Source: Ancylobacter gelatini (GTDB taxonomy: Bacteria; Pseudomonadota; Alphaproteobacteria; Rhizobiales; Xanthobacteraceae). From it: a DNA stretch of 64,000 bases. Within the stretch, counting starts at the first letter, position 1; every line of letters begins with the position of its first letter. Position numbers and translations under genes: made by a program. Shown here in pieces: positions 54,070 through 61,256 of this stretch. Where the stretch lies: NCBI RefSeq assembly GCF_022601675.1, contig NZ_JAKVIL010000001.1, forward strand, positions 186,001 through 250,000, given 5' to 3'. The notes below the pieces were generated by a model that was not told the DNA's origin, ran no database searches, and was given only the letters and a program-made list of their open reading frames with translations.

Positions 54070-54222
54070 GTCGCACCTTGCGGATGTCTGCCGTGGTGCC
54101 GCCGCCGGCGCGGGGAGGGCTCGCGCTTCGCCCCCTCGCGACAGGTTTTAGCCGCTTCGCGCCATTGAGGCGAGAGCGATGGCGGGCGAGATGCCGCGCG
54201 GCACCCCGCCCGTCGGCGCCGC

Positions 54223-54498
54223 TCAGGCGCCCTTCATGCATTTCGACAGGAAGTCCTTCTGGCCGAGGCCGTTCAGCTTCCCGGCCTTGTGGCCGGTGGT
54301 CCATTCCTTCTCGCAGCTCTTCTTGCTGGTCTGGGCCGCCACCTTGATCGGGGTGGGGGTCGCCTGTGCCGTGGTCTGCACCTTGGCCTGCGGCGTGGCC
54401 GCGGGGGGCGCGGAGGCGGGCGCGCCCGCGGCGAAAGCCGCCGCCGAGGAGAGCACAAACGCAGCAGTGGTGAGGGTGGCAAGAGTACGCTTGATCAT
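54223..54498 (-). CDS. Secreted protein with one PsiF-like Cys repeat
   Basis: 91 residues. Signal peptide (~1-24), an Ala/Pro/Thr-rich spacer, then CEKEWTTGHKAGKLNGLGQKDFLSKC, one PsiF-like unit at the C-terminus. GAGGATC lies before the ATG at 54498 (MIKRTLATL). It is related to the three-repeat protein 150 bases downstream, in the same direction, by the same domain design. Confidence 0.75.
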   Translation of the reverse strand: MIKRTLATLTTAAFVLSSAAAFAAGAPASAPPAATPQAKVQTTAQATPTPIKVAAQTSKKSCEKEWTTGHKAGKLNGLGQKDFLSKCMKGA

Positions 54499-54793
54499 GT
54501 CTGATCCTCGCTTGATATCCGCGTTCATCTGCGGACAGGCAGTATTTCGCTCCCGGTTGGTGTTTTAAATTTGTCGGATCGACGGAATTAATTCGATGAC
54601 CGAAAAATATGACTCCATTTGCTTACCTATCGAAAAGTAACCATAGGAGAGGTGTTCATCGAATGCTGGAAATTTCAAGGTTTCGGCCCCGATGCGCGGC
54701 GTTCCGGTTCTGCTTGCCAGCGCCGCCGGAGAGTCCTAGTTCTGGTGGCACGATGGCCCAAAAGCGGCAAAACGGCGGAGGGGTACACCCGAC

Positions 54794-55507
54794 ATGGCCC
54801 AGCTTCAGACGCGACCGATCCAGCTCTATTACTGGCCGACCCCCAATGGCTGGAAGATCAGCATCATGCTGGAGGAGTGCGGGCTGCCCTATGAGGTGAT
54901 TCCGGTGAACATCGCCAAGGGCGAGCAGTTCCGCCCGGAATTCCTGGCGCTCTCGCCCAACAACAAGATTCCCGCGATCCTCGACCCCGACGGGCCGGAC
55001 GGCGAACCGATCTCGGTGTTCGAGTCGGGTGCGATCCTGCAATATCTCGGGCGCAAGACCGGGCTGTTCTACCCCGCCGACGAGCGCGGCCGCGTGGAGG
55101 TCGACCAGTGGCTGTTCTGGCAGATGGCGGGGCTGGGGCCGATGGCCGGGCAGACCCACCATTTCCGCATCTACGCGCCCGAGAAGATTGCCTACGCCAT
55201 TGACCGCTACACCAACGAGACGCACCGGCTCTACGGCGTGCTCAACAAGCGGCTGGCCGATCGCGATTTCGTCGCCGGCAGCTATTCCATCGCCGACATG
55301 GCGATTCTGGGCTGGGCCAAGCTCTGGGAGCGGCAGGGGCAGGACATCGCCGAGTTTCCCCATATGGCGCGCTGGCTGGAGCGCATGCTCGCGCGCCCTG
55401 CGGTCAAGCGCGGCCTCGCCGTGAATGCGGAGGATCGCAACCGCACCGACCTCGCCACCGACAAGGATGCGCAGAAGGTCCTGTTCGGCCAGCGTGCCCG
55501 CAGTTGA
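54794..55507 (+). CDS. Glutathione S-transferase, YghU/Ure2p-like (Nu class)
   Basis: 237 residues. YYWPTPNGWKISIMLEECGLPYEV (TPNGxK, glutathione site), NKIPAILDPDGPDGEPISVFESGAILQYL and the DRDFVAGSYSIADMAILGW block match YghU-type enzymes, known for disulfide-bond oxidoreductase activity on glutathione. GGAGGGG lies about 10 bases before the ATG. The 295-base gap before it is AT-rich near 54570-54620 and divergent from the PsiF-like gene. Confidence 0.9.
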   Translation: MAQLQTRPIQLYYWPTPNGWKISIMLEECGLPYEVIPVNIAKGEQFRPEFLALSPNNKIPAILDPDGPDGEPISVFESGAILQYLGRKTGLFYPADERGRVEVDQWLFWQMAGLGPMAGQTHHFRIYAPEKIAYAIDRYTNETHRLYGVLNKRLADRDFVAGSYSIADMAILGWAKLWERQGQDIAEFPHMARWLERMLARPAVKRGLAVNAEDRNRTDLATDKDAQKVLFGQRARS

Positions 55508-55550
55508 GGCCCGGCGCGCGCGCTGGCGGTGCATCACTTCACGATGGCCC

Positions 55551-55579
55551 TTGACCGTGGGGCGTTGGAAACCTAGACA
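55551..55579 (+). promoter_or_regulatory. Promoter of tRNA-Ser
   Basis: TTGACC (55551-55556), 17 bases, TAGACA (55574-55579), about 50 bases before the tRNA. A good housekeeping promoter match. Confidence 0.6.
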
Positions 55580-55630
55580 GGGCGCCGCCCCATCCCGGCG
55601 CCCGACATAAAGGCGCCCGGCGGGCGGGCT

Positions 55631-55722
55631 GGAGACGTGGCCGAGAGGCTGAAGGCACTCGTTTGCTAAATGAGCAGGCCCCCAAAAGGGCCTCGAGGGT
55701 TCGAATCCCTCCGTCTCCGCCA
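55631..55722 (+). tRNA. tRNA-Ser(GCT)
   Basis: Class II tRNA: acceptor GGAGACG pairs with CGTCTCC, anticodon stem CTCGT/ATGAG with loop TTGCTAA gives anticodon GCT, a long variable arm (GGCCCCCAAAAGGGCC) and T-arm GGTTCGAATCC are present, and CCA is encoded at 55720-55722. It reads AGC/AGU serine codons. Confidence 0.97.
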
Positions 55723-56126
55723 TTTCAATCCCAGACTGGGCGCGCCTATTGCCGCCGATTCCCTCCTGAGACGGCTGCGAGCGTTCTGAGCAGTCTCCCC
55801 TTCTTTCCGATGATGCGGACTTCCTTCGCGCCGATAGCCGCCGCCGTCCATGCGCCTGCGCTCGCTCGCCTTGCGAGCGAAATGCGCGCCATCGCCGATG
55901 TGGGTGCGGTGGTTCAGCGGCCGGTGCAACTGGCTAATGCCCCAGCGCCCGCCCTTCCGGGAACGGTCGCGTCGTGCCGTGGGGCGGCGGCGTCACGGCG
56001 TGGGTGGACTGGCGCGAACGCGACCGATGCCAAACGTGCATCCAGCGCTACGCGTGGTTTTGACGCCACCTATCCGGACGCGAGGCAATCGAGTGACGGT
56101 GAACTGGCCGCGTGTTCAGTCACCTC
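55723..56126. other. 404 bases downstream of tRNA-Ser with no gene
   Basis: No open frame here has a credible start site or recognisable product. No second copy of the tRNA 3' end was found by eye in the window, so integration at the tRNA is possible but not shown. The region may be a remnant or a spacer. Confidence 0.4.
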
Positions 56127-56276
56127 TCATGGCCACGCGATGCTTACGAGCCGGCCGCCGTTCCAGACCGCATCGACGAGATAAAGCGCCGGAAGCACCA
56201 TGAGCGCCAGGTAGAGACAGGCGACAACACATAGTTCCTTCGCGATCAAAAAGAGACGCCCCAGCGAAACGCTCAT
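56127..56276 (-). CDS. 49-residue single-helix membrane peptide
   Basis: ATG at 56276 with GGAGAGGA a few bases upstream, stop at 56127-56129. The product MSVSLGRLFLIAKELCVVAC continues through a hydrophobic helix (LYLALMVLPALYLV) to DAVWNGGRLVSIAWP. The good ribosome site and clean hydrophobic pattern suggest a real gene, though no family is recognised. It is divergent from the ankyrin protein gene. Confidence 0.5.
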   Translation of the reverse strand: MSVSLGRLFLIAKELCVVACLYLALMVLPALYLVDAVWNGGRLVSIAWP

Positions 56277-56497
56277 TCAGTCCTCTCCGTCACCGTGCAA
56301 CGTCTCGATAGTGCGACCCATTCGTGTACGTTCCGTATGCGCCGGCTCATGCAGCCGTATCACACGCCCCCACGCGGCTCTCCATCCTCGCCTGCAGCCA
56401 CATCCCCGATATGCCGCCCCGTTGCCGTAACCGCAGCTTTAGGGCTGACAGTTGCGCCTGTGCGTTTACATTGGTGGCGCGATGACGGGGAACGCCG

Positions 56498-57991
56498 ATG
56501 AGACGTACACTCTTCGCGCTGGCGATGCTGTTGGCGATGTCGGGCGTGGAAGCGCGCGCCGACGATACCGCCAGACCGGAGCTGATCGCGATCCAGCTCG
56601 CCATTCGCAGCCATGACGAGACCGCACTTGCCACCTTTGCGCAGCGCGGCCTGCGTGTGACAGATCTCGGCCCCTCGGGCCCGGAGCTGGTCACGCTGGC
56701 CGCACGCATGGGAACGCCCGAAACCCTCCGGCTCCTGCATCGCATGGGCGGTGAAGTCGATCGCGAAGACGCGCAGGGCTACACGCCGCTCATGCGCGCG
56801 CTGGAGGAGCGGCGCATCGACAATGCGCTGGCGCTGAAGGATCTCGGCGCGCGCCTCGATAGCGTGGCGGAGGATGGCATGTCGCCCGCCGCCCTTGCCG
56901 AGATAGCGGGCCTTTCAGGATTTGGCGAAGGTCCTGGCCGGGCAGCGGCGCCCATGCCGCCAGACGCCGCCAACCGCCTGCTGCTGTTCGCCAGCGAGTT
57001 CGGCGACGTCGAGGCGGTCGACCAAGCCATCGCGCAGGGTGCGGCGGCCGACGCGCGCGCGGCCAATGGCTGGTCCGCCGTGATGCTTGCGGCCTTGGGG
57101 GGACATGCCGCCATCGTCGAGCGTCTGGCCCGCGATATCGCCGACCCGTCGCGGAAGGCGCGCACGGCCGCCACCGAGGCCGGAGCGATGGACGCGATCA
57201 CGGCCGCGCTGGTCGGCGAGGGCGGTGGCGACACCGGGCGCGTCGCCGCTACCTTGAGAGCGCTTCAGTCCTCGGGAGTTCAGGGTGAACTGACCGATGA
57301 TCAGCGCCAGCGCTACCGGCGGATCGCCCGCAACATCGGCTATGATCCGCGCTTCATCGATGCTCATTTTCCCGGCGCGGATCCCCCACGCTTCCTGCCG
57401 GTGCTGGAATATGATCTGCCCTTCGGCATCGCCTCCGATGGCGAGGGCTGGAGGGAGGCGCAGAAGGTGCTGCGGGACACCGGCCTGTATCGCGGCGCCA
57501 TCGACGGGACGCCGGGTGAGGAGACGCTGGCCGCGCTGCTGGCCTATGTGGCGCCGCTGGAGAAAGTGCTCGCCGACCGCGGCGAACAGGCCGCGCGCCG
57601 GGGCACCGGCGGGACCCGCGAGGAGAAGGCCGGGCCGGGCTATGGCGAAACCGTGCTGATAATCGGCGAGGTGAATGGCCGCCTGCCCGTGGGCTATATG
57701 CGCAACAAGGCGCTGGATGGTTTCGCGGGCGCCTTCTATTACGCCTATCGCTTTCCCGGCGAGGACTATGTCGAAGCGGCGCTGATCCAGACGGTCGATG
57801 TCACGCGCGTCCGGCGGATATTGAGAGTGCCGTTTCTCGACCGCACGCTCACGGTCATCCGCGAGCCCGACAGCACGACGCTTTCGATCGCCGAGACCGG
57901 CACGCCGTCCGGGCCGGCGCCCAAGGAATTCCACAAGCTGCGGATTGCGCAGAAGAACCAGCCGATCCAGCCCTCCGCCGCCGTCCCCTAG
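56498..57991 (+). CDS. Exported ankyrin-repeat protein with peptidoglycan-binding-like segment
   Basis: 497 residues. Signal peptide (~1-22, ending EARA). Ankyrin-type repeats at ~65-135 (VTLAARMGTPETLRLLHRMGGEVDREDAQGYTPLMRAL, given here in part) and ~160-215 (LLLFASEFGDVEAVDQAIAQG, WSAVMLAALGGHAAIVERL). At ~317-350 WREAQKVLRDTGLYRGAIDG and TLAALLAYV resemble a PG_binding_1 motif. The C-terminal ~130 residues show no known domain. GGGGAA precedes the ATG. It is followed after 20 bases by the next unknown gene, so the two form a unit. Role unknown. Confidence 0.7.
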   Translation: MRRTLFALAMLLAMSGVEARADDTARPELIAIQLAIRSHDETALATFAQRGLRVTDLGPSGPELVTLAARMGTPETLRLLHRMGGEVDREDAQGYTPLMRALEERRIDNALALKDLGARLDSVAEDGMSPAALAEIAGLSGFGEGPGRAAAPMPPDAANRLLLFASEFGDVEAVDQAIAQGAAADARAANGWSAVMLAALGGHAAIVERLARDIADPSRKARTAATEAGAMDAITAALVGEGGGDTGRVAATLRALQSSGVQGELTDDQRQRYRRIARNIGYDPRFIDAHFPGADPPRFLPVLEYDLPFGIASDGEGWREAQKVLRDTGLYRGAIDGTPGEETLAALLAYVAPLEKVLADRGEQAARRGTGGTREEKAGPGYGETVLIIGEVNGRLPVGYMRNKALDGFAGAFYYAYRFPGEDYVEAALIQTVDVTRVRRILRVPFLDRTLTVIREPDSTTLSIAETGTPSGPAPKEFHKLRIAQKNQPIQPSAAVP

Positions 57992-58011
57992 CCAGAGGGA
58001 GCCGCCGCCTC

Positions 58012-59382
58012 ATGCCGAGAACACAGGTGAAGACCATGCGCCCATGGCTCTGCCTCGCGGCCCTGCTGCTGATACTCTCCGCCACGCCGGGCCTCGCGGA
58101 CTATAACGACCCGCGCACCACGTCCGACTGCAACATCCACTCCGGCAACTACGTCTTTTCGAGCCAGCGCAACGAACTTAGCAGCAGCATCCAGCGCTGC
58201 CTGCGAACCGCGAGCGGCGCGAACTGGATTCGCGTCCCGGTCTGCGGTTGGGGCGGGTCACGGGACTGCGCGGCGCTGGAGCAGCAGCGCTGCGAACTCG
58301 ACAACCGCATGAGAGCGATCCGGGACGCCTGCCTCGCGCGGTTGCGCGTGCACCAGCTCCGCGAGGTGGAGCGCGAGCAGCGGGAGCGGGAGCGCCAGCG
58401 CCAGGAAGCGCAGGCACGGGAGGAACAGGCCGCCCTGATGCGGGCCGCGGCGGCGCGGGCCGTCACGCCGGGCGGCGTCTCTCCGGCATTCCGTCCGGCA
58501 GCGCAGGCCCAGCGCGGCGCGATGATCGGCGGCATGGCTGCCGCGCAGGTTGCCGGCATCCCGGTACTGGCCCATGGCGGCGCGCTTCACCTCTCCAATG
58601 CCTTCACTCTCGAAGGCACCCGCGTGTTGCAATCCATCCAGCAGCAGACCCTCGCCATGCTGGAGGCGAGCCTCACCGCGGTCGAGGCGGCGGAGCACCA
58701 GAAGCGAAATCCGGACACACCGGCGAGCGGGCCCTATTCGCGCAGATCCCCCTATCCCCTCGACCAGCAGGTGCGGCAGCAGATCGAGGAGCCGTTCCAG
58801 CAGGCGGCGCGCACCGCCGCGATGGACGGCCAGCTGCCCTTTGGCGGCGAGAGCGCGGTCGAGGGTAGCCGCGCGCAATACCTCACCGAACTCGCCGAGG
58901 ACCGCGCCAATGGCACGCTGACCGAGCCGTTCTGGTCGATGGATGTGGGCGAGGCCTTGGCCGCGCCGCTGTCCGGGGGCGAGGGCGTGAGGGCAGGCGC
59001 GGATATCGCCCGCGAGCCGGGCCTCGATGCGTCCGTCCTGCGCGAGCAAAGAATGGCGGCACTCACTCAGGTCCAGCAGGGCCGGGCGAGCCTTCAGCGC
59101 CAACAGGACGCCGTCGCCGGCGAACGCAGGAGAGCGGAGGACGCACGCCGCAACGCGAACCGGCAGGCATCACCGGGTGGTAGGGGAGCGTCCGCTGCAC
59201 GGGTTCCTGCAGGCAGCTGCGTAAAAGTGGCGCAGGAATCAAATTACTACAGCATTTACAATCTGTGCAGCTACCCGATCCAGTTCCTTTGCGCTTATGT
59301 AGACCCTACCGTGCCCTACATTCTAAAGCAGAGCGAGGGATTCACATGTACCAGACGCCCATCGGGCATCTACCGCAGATAG
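58012..59382 (+). CDS. Signal-peptide, coiled-coil and C-terminal Cys-module protein, unknown
   Basis: 456 residues (448 from the ATG at 58036). Signal peptide (ending PGLA), an N-terminal Cys-rich part (~38-108: C40, C63, C78, C86, C94, C107), an Arg/Glu/Gln-rich coiled coil (~112-150), a Gly/Ala region, a second helical part (~205-380), then a Ser/Gly linker and a last ~55 residues with four Cys (SCVKVAQES, NLCSYPIQFLC, FTCTRRPSG). That end has clearly lower GC than the rest. I do not recognise the protein. It is the second gene of a pair with the ankyrin protein. Confidence 0.65.
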   Translation: MPRTQVKTMRPWLCLAALLLILSATPGLADYNDPRTTSDCNIHSGNYVFSSQRNELSSSIQRCLRTASGANWIRVPVCGWGGSRDCAALEQQRCELDNRMRAIRDACLARLRVHQLREVEREQRERERQRQEAQAREEQAALMRAAAARAVTPGGVSPAFRPAAQAQRGAMIGGMAAAQVAGIPVLAHGGALHLSNAFTLEGTRVLQSIQQQTLAMLEASLTAVEAAEHQKRNPDTPASGPYSRRSPYPLDQQVRQQIEEPFQQAARTAAMDGQLPFGGESAVEGSRAQYLTELAEDRANGTLTEPFWSMDVGEALAAPLSGGEGVRAGADIAREPGLDASVLREQRMAALTQVQQGRASLQRQQDAVAGERRRAEDARRNANRQASPGGRGASAARVPAGSCVKVAQESNYYSIYNLCSYPIQFLCAYVDPTVPYILKQSEGFTCTRRPSGIYRR

Positions 59383-59610
59383 TTCTGATATCGGCTTGAT
59401 CCTGACTACTTGAAGATAATACGACATTAAGATAAGCGACATGATAAACCTGCAGGTATTCCAACAATTCCGCTTCGACTCACGCCCTCAATCCGAATGC
59501 GGCCTGGGGCTGCCCCACGCCGCACAGGAATATAGATCGCAGATAAAACGGATGCCTCACGCCCCCGACCTCCCGCGTCATCTGCTCTGCGCGGGCTCAG
59601 GTCGTTTGAC

Positions 59611-60402
59611 TTAAAGGCGTGGCACGGAAACCTGCCGCCCGTTTTCCTGGCGGATCACTTCCATCTCGATGCCGTAGATCTCGCGGAGCGTGTGCGGCGT
59701 GACGATGTCCGCCGGCGTGCCGCGTGCGATCATTCGGCCGCCATGCAGTGCGATGATGTCGTCGCAATAGCGGGCCGCCATGTTCACGTCGTGCAACACC
59801 ACGACGACGCCCGTCCCGCGTTCGCGGCAGAGCGAGCGCACCAGTTCCAGCACCTCAAGCTGATGCGCGATATCGAGGGCCGATGTCGGCTCGTCGAGCA
59901 GAAGGCAATGTGCCCCCTGCGCCACCAGCATGGCGATCCACACGCGTTGGCGTTCGCCGCCCGACAGCGTGTCGACCAGCCGATCCGCGAAGGGCGCGGT
60001 ATCGGTCAGCTCGATGGCCTCGGCGATCTTGCGGCGATCCTCCGCCGTGATGCGGCCGAGCGCGCCGTGCCAGGGATAGCGGCCCAGCGCGATGAGTTCG
60101 CGCCCGGTCATGCCGCCTGTCGCTGGCGTGGTCTGCGGCAGATAGGCGACGCGACGGGCGAAGGCGCGGTTGCTCCAGTCAGCAAGCGGGCGTCCCTCAA
60201 GCCGGACATCCCCCCCGCTCGCATCCAGCTGCCGGCCGAGCAGCTTCAGCAGGGTGGATTTGCCTGAGCCATTATGGCCGATCAGCCCGACCACCTTGCC
60301 CGAAGGCACCGTCAGGCTGAGCGGGTGCAGCAATGTGCGGCCCTCGACGCTGACATGCGTGTCGGTCAGCTCGAACAGTGTGCCGGTGGATGGTGTGGTC
60401 AT
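59611..60402 (-). CDS. fhuC: Iron-siderophore ABC transporter ATP-binding protein
   Basis: 263 residues. Walker A GHNGSGKST, Q-loop YLPQTTPATGGMT, signature LSGGERQRVWIAM, Walker B CLLLDEPTSALD and H-loop VLHDVNMAARYCD. The VRLEGRPLADWSNRAFARRVAYLPQ region is typical of FhuC. It powers FhuBD import of hydroxamate siderophores. Its ATG overlaps the esterase stop (ATGA). Last gene of the visible operon; the 228-base gap downstream is lower in GC with no gene. Confidence 0.9.
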   Translation of the reverse strand: MTTPSTGTLFELTDTHVSVEGRTLLHPLSLTVPSGKVVGLIGHNGSGKSTLLKLLGRQLDASGGDVRLEGRPLADWSNRAFARRVAYLPQTTPATGGMTGRELIALGRYPWHGALGRITAEDRRKIAEAIELTDTAPFADRLVDTLSGGERQRVWIAMLVAQGAHCLLLDEPTSALDIAHQLEVLELVRSLCRERGTGVVVVLHDVNMAARYCDDIIALHGGRMIARGTPADIVTPHTLREIYGIEMEVIRQENGRQVSVPRL

Positions 60403-61256
60403 GCGGTATCCCGCCCAAAGGCAAAGCGGATCGCGAGATTGACCATCGCGGGCAGCACCGACATATGGGTCTCGCCGGGCAGGAAGACGTATTCGGTGGT
60501 CAGTTCCGGGACCTGTGCGAGGCGTTCCGCCATCTCCCGCGTATGGTCGACGATGCGGCTTTCCTTGAAGCTGGCGAGCCGTTTCTCCTCGTCCGCGGCG
60601 CCGATCTGGAACGGCGCCAGTGCCTGCTCATATTCGCCCGCCAGCAGCATCACCCGGCCGCCATGCGCCTGCCGGTCGGCGACGAACGTCTCGGCCGCGT
60701 CGACGATGCCGCCCCCCTCCCACCAGATGGCGGGGCTGGCGGAAATCCAGCGCGAAAAGGCGGTGGGACGGCGAAACAGCGCGTGCAGCACGAACAATCC
60801 ACCGAAGGAATGTCCGAGAATGGCCTGCCGGGTGGCATCGACCGCGACGCGGCGGGCGATCTCCGGCTTTAGCTGGCCTTCGATGAAGGCGAGGAACTCG
60901 TCTGCCCCGCCCGTGCGCACATCCGGCCCGTCGGGTGTAAAGGGCGGATAGGTCTTGCCGGGCGGCGGGCCGAGATCCCATGAGCGGCGCACACCGTCAT
61001 AGGCATTGTCGACGGGATAGCCGATGCCGACCATCACGCCCCACTCGATGCCGGTGCCGAGCGGCCATTCCGCCTGCACCCGCATCGTGTCCGCCGCCGT
61101 CCCGGCGATCGCGTTGGCATCGGTGTAGTAGAGCACCGGCCAACCCTGCGCCGGCGGCTCGCCGGCCGGGCAAAAGAGGAAGATGCGCCAGGTGGAGGAG
61201 CCGTCACCCGGCGAAAAATCGAACACCGTGGTTTGGGGAATCAGAGCGGCAATCAT
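60399..61256 (-). CDS. Alpha/beta-hydrolase esterase, IroE/Fes-like
   Basis: 285 residues. Esterase D-type fold with nucleophile elbow AILGHSFGGLFVLHALF (Ser), early YYTDANAIAG, FSRWISASPAIWW and the late ETHMSVLPA His. This matches siderophore esterases that open catecholate or ester-linked siderophores. No signal peptide is seen, so it should act in the cytoplasm on imported ferric siderophore to release iron. It is locked in by ATGA overlaps with fhuB before it and fhuC after it. The start is set at 61256; a longer form to 61283 would run into fhuB. Confidence 0.82.
   Translation of the reverse strand: MIAALIPQTTVFDFSPGDGSSTWRIFLFCPAGEPPAQGWPVLYYTDANAIAGTAADTMRVQAEWPLGTGIEWGVMVGIGYPVDNAYDGVRRSWDLGPPPGKTYPPFTPDGPDVRTGGADEFLAFIEGQLKPEIARRVAVDATRQAILGHSFGGLFVLHALFRRPTAFSRWISASPAIWWEGGGIVDAAETFVADRQAHGGRVMLLAGEYEQALAPFQIGAADEEKRLASFKESRIVDHTREMAERLAQVPELTTEYVFLPGETHMSVLPAMVNLAIRFAFGRDTA

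Noticed and set aside
55700-59610. Attachment site (second copy of the tRNA-Ser 3' end)
   Set aside because: No copy of GGTTCGAATCCCTCCG was seen downstream within the window, and there is no integrase gene.
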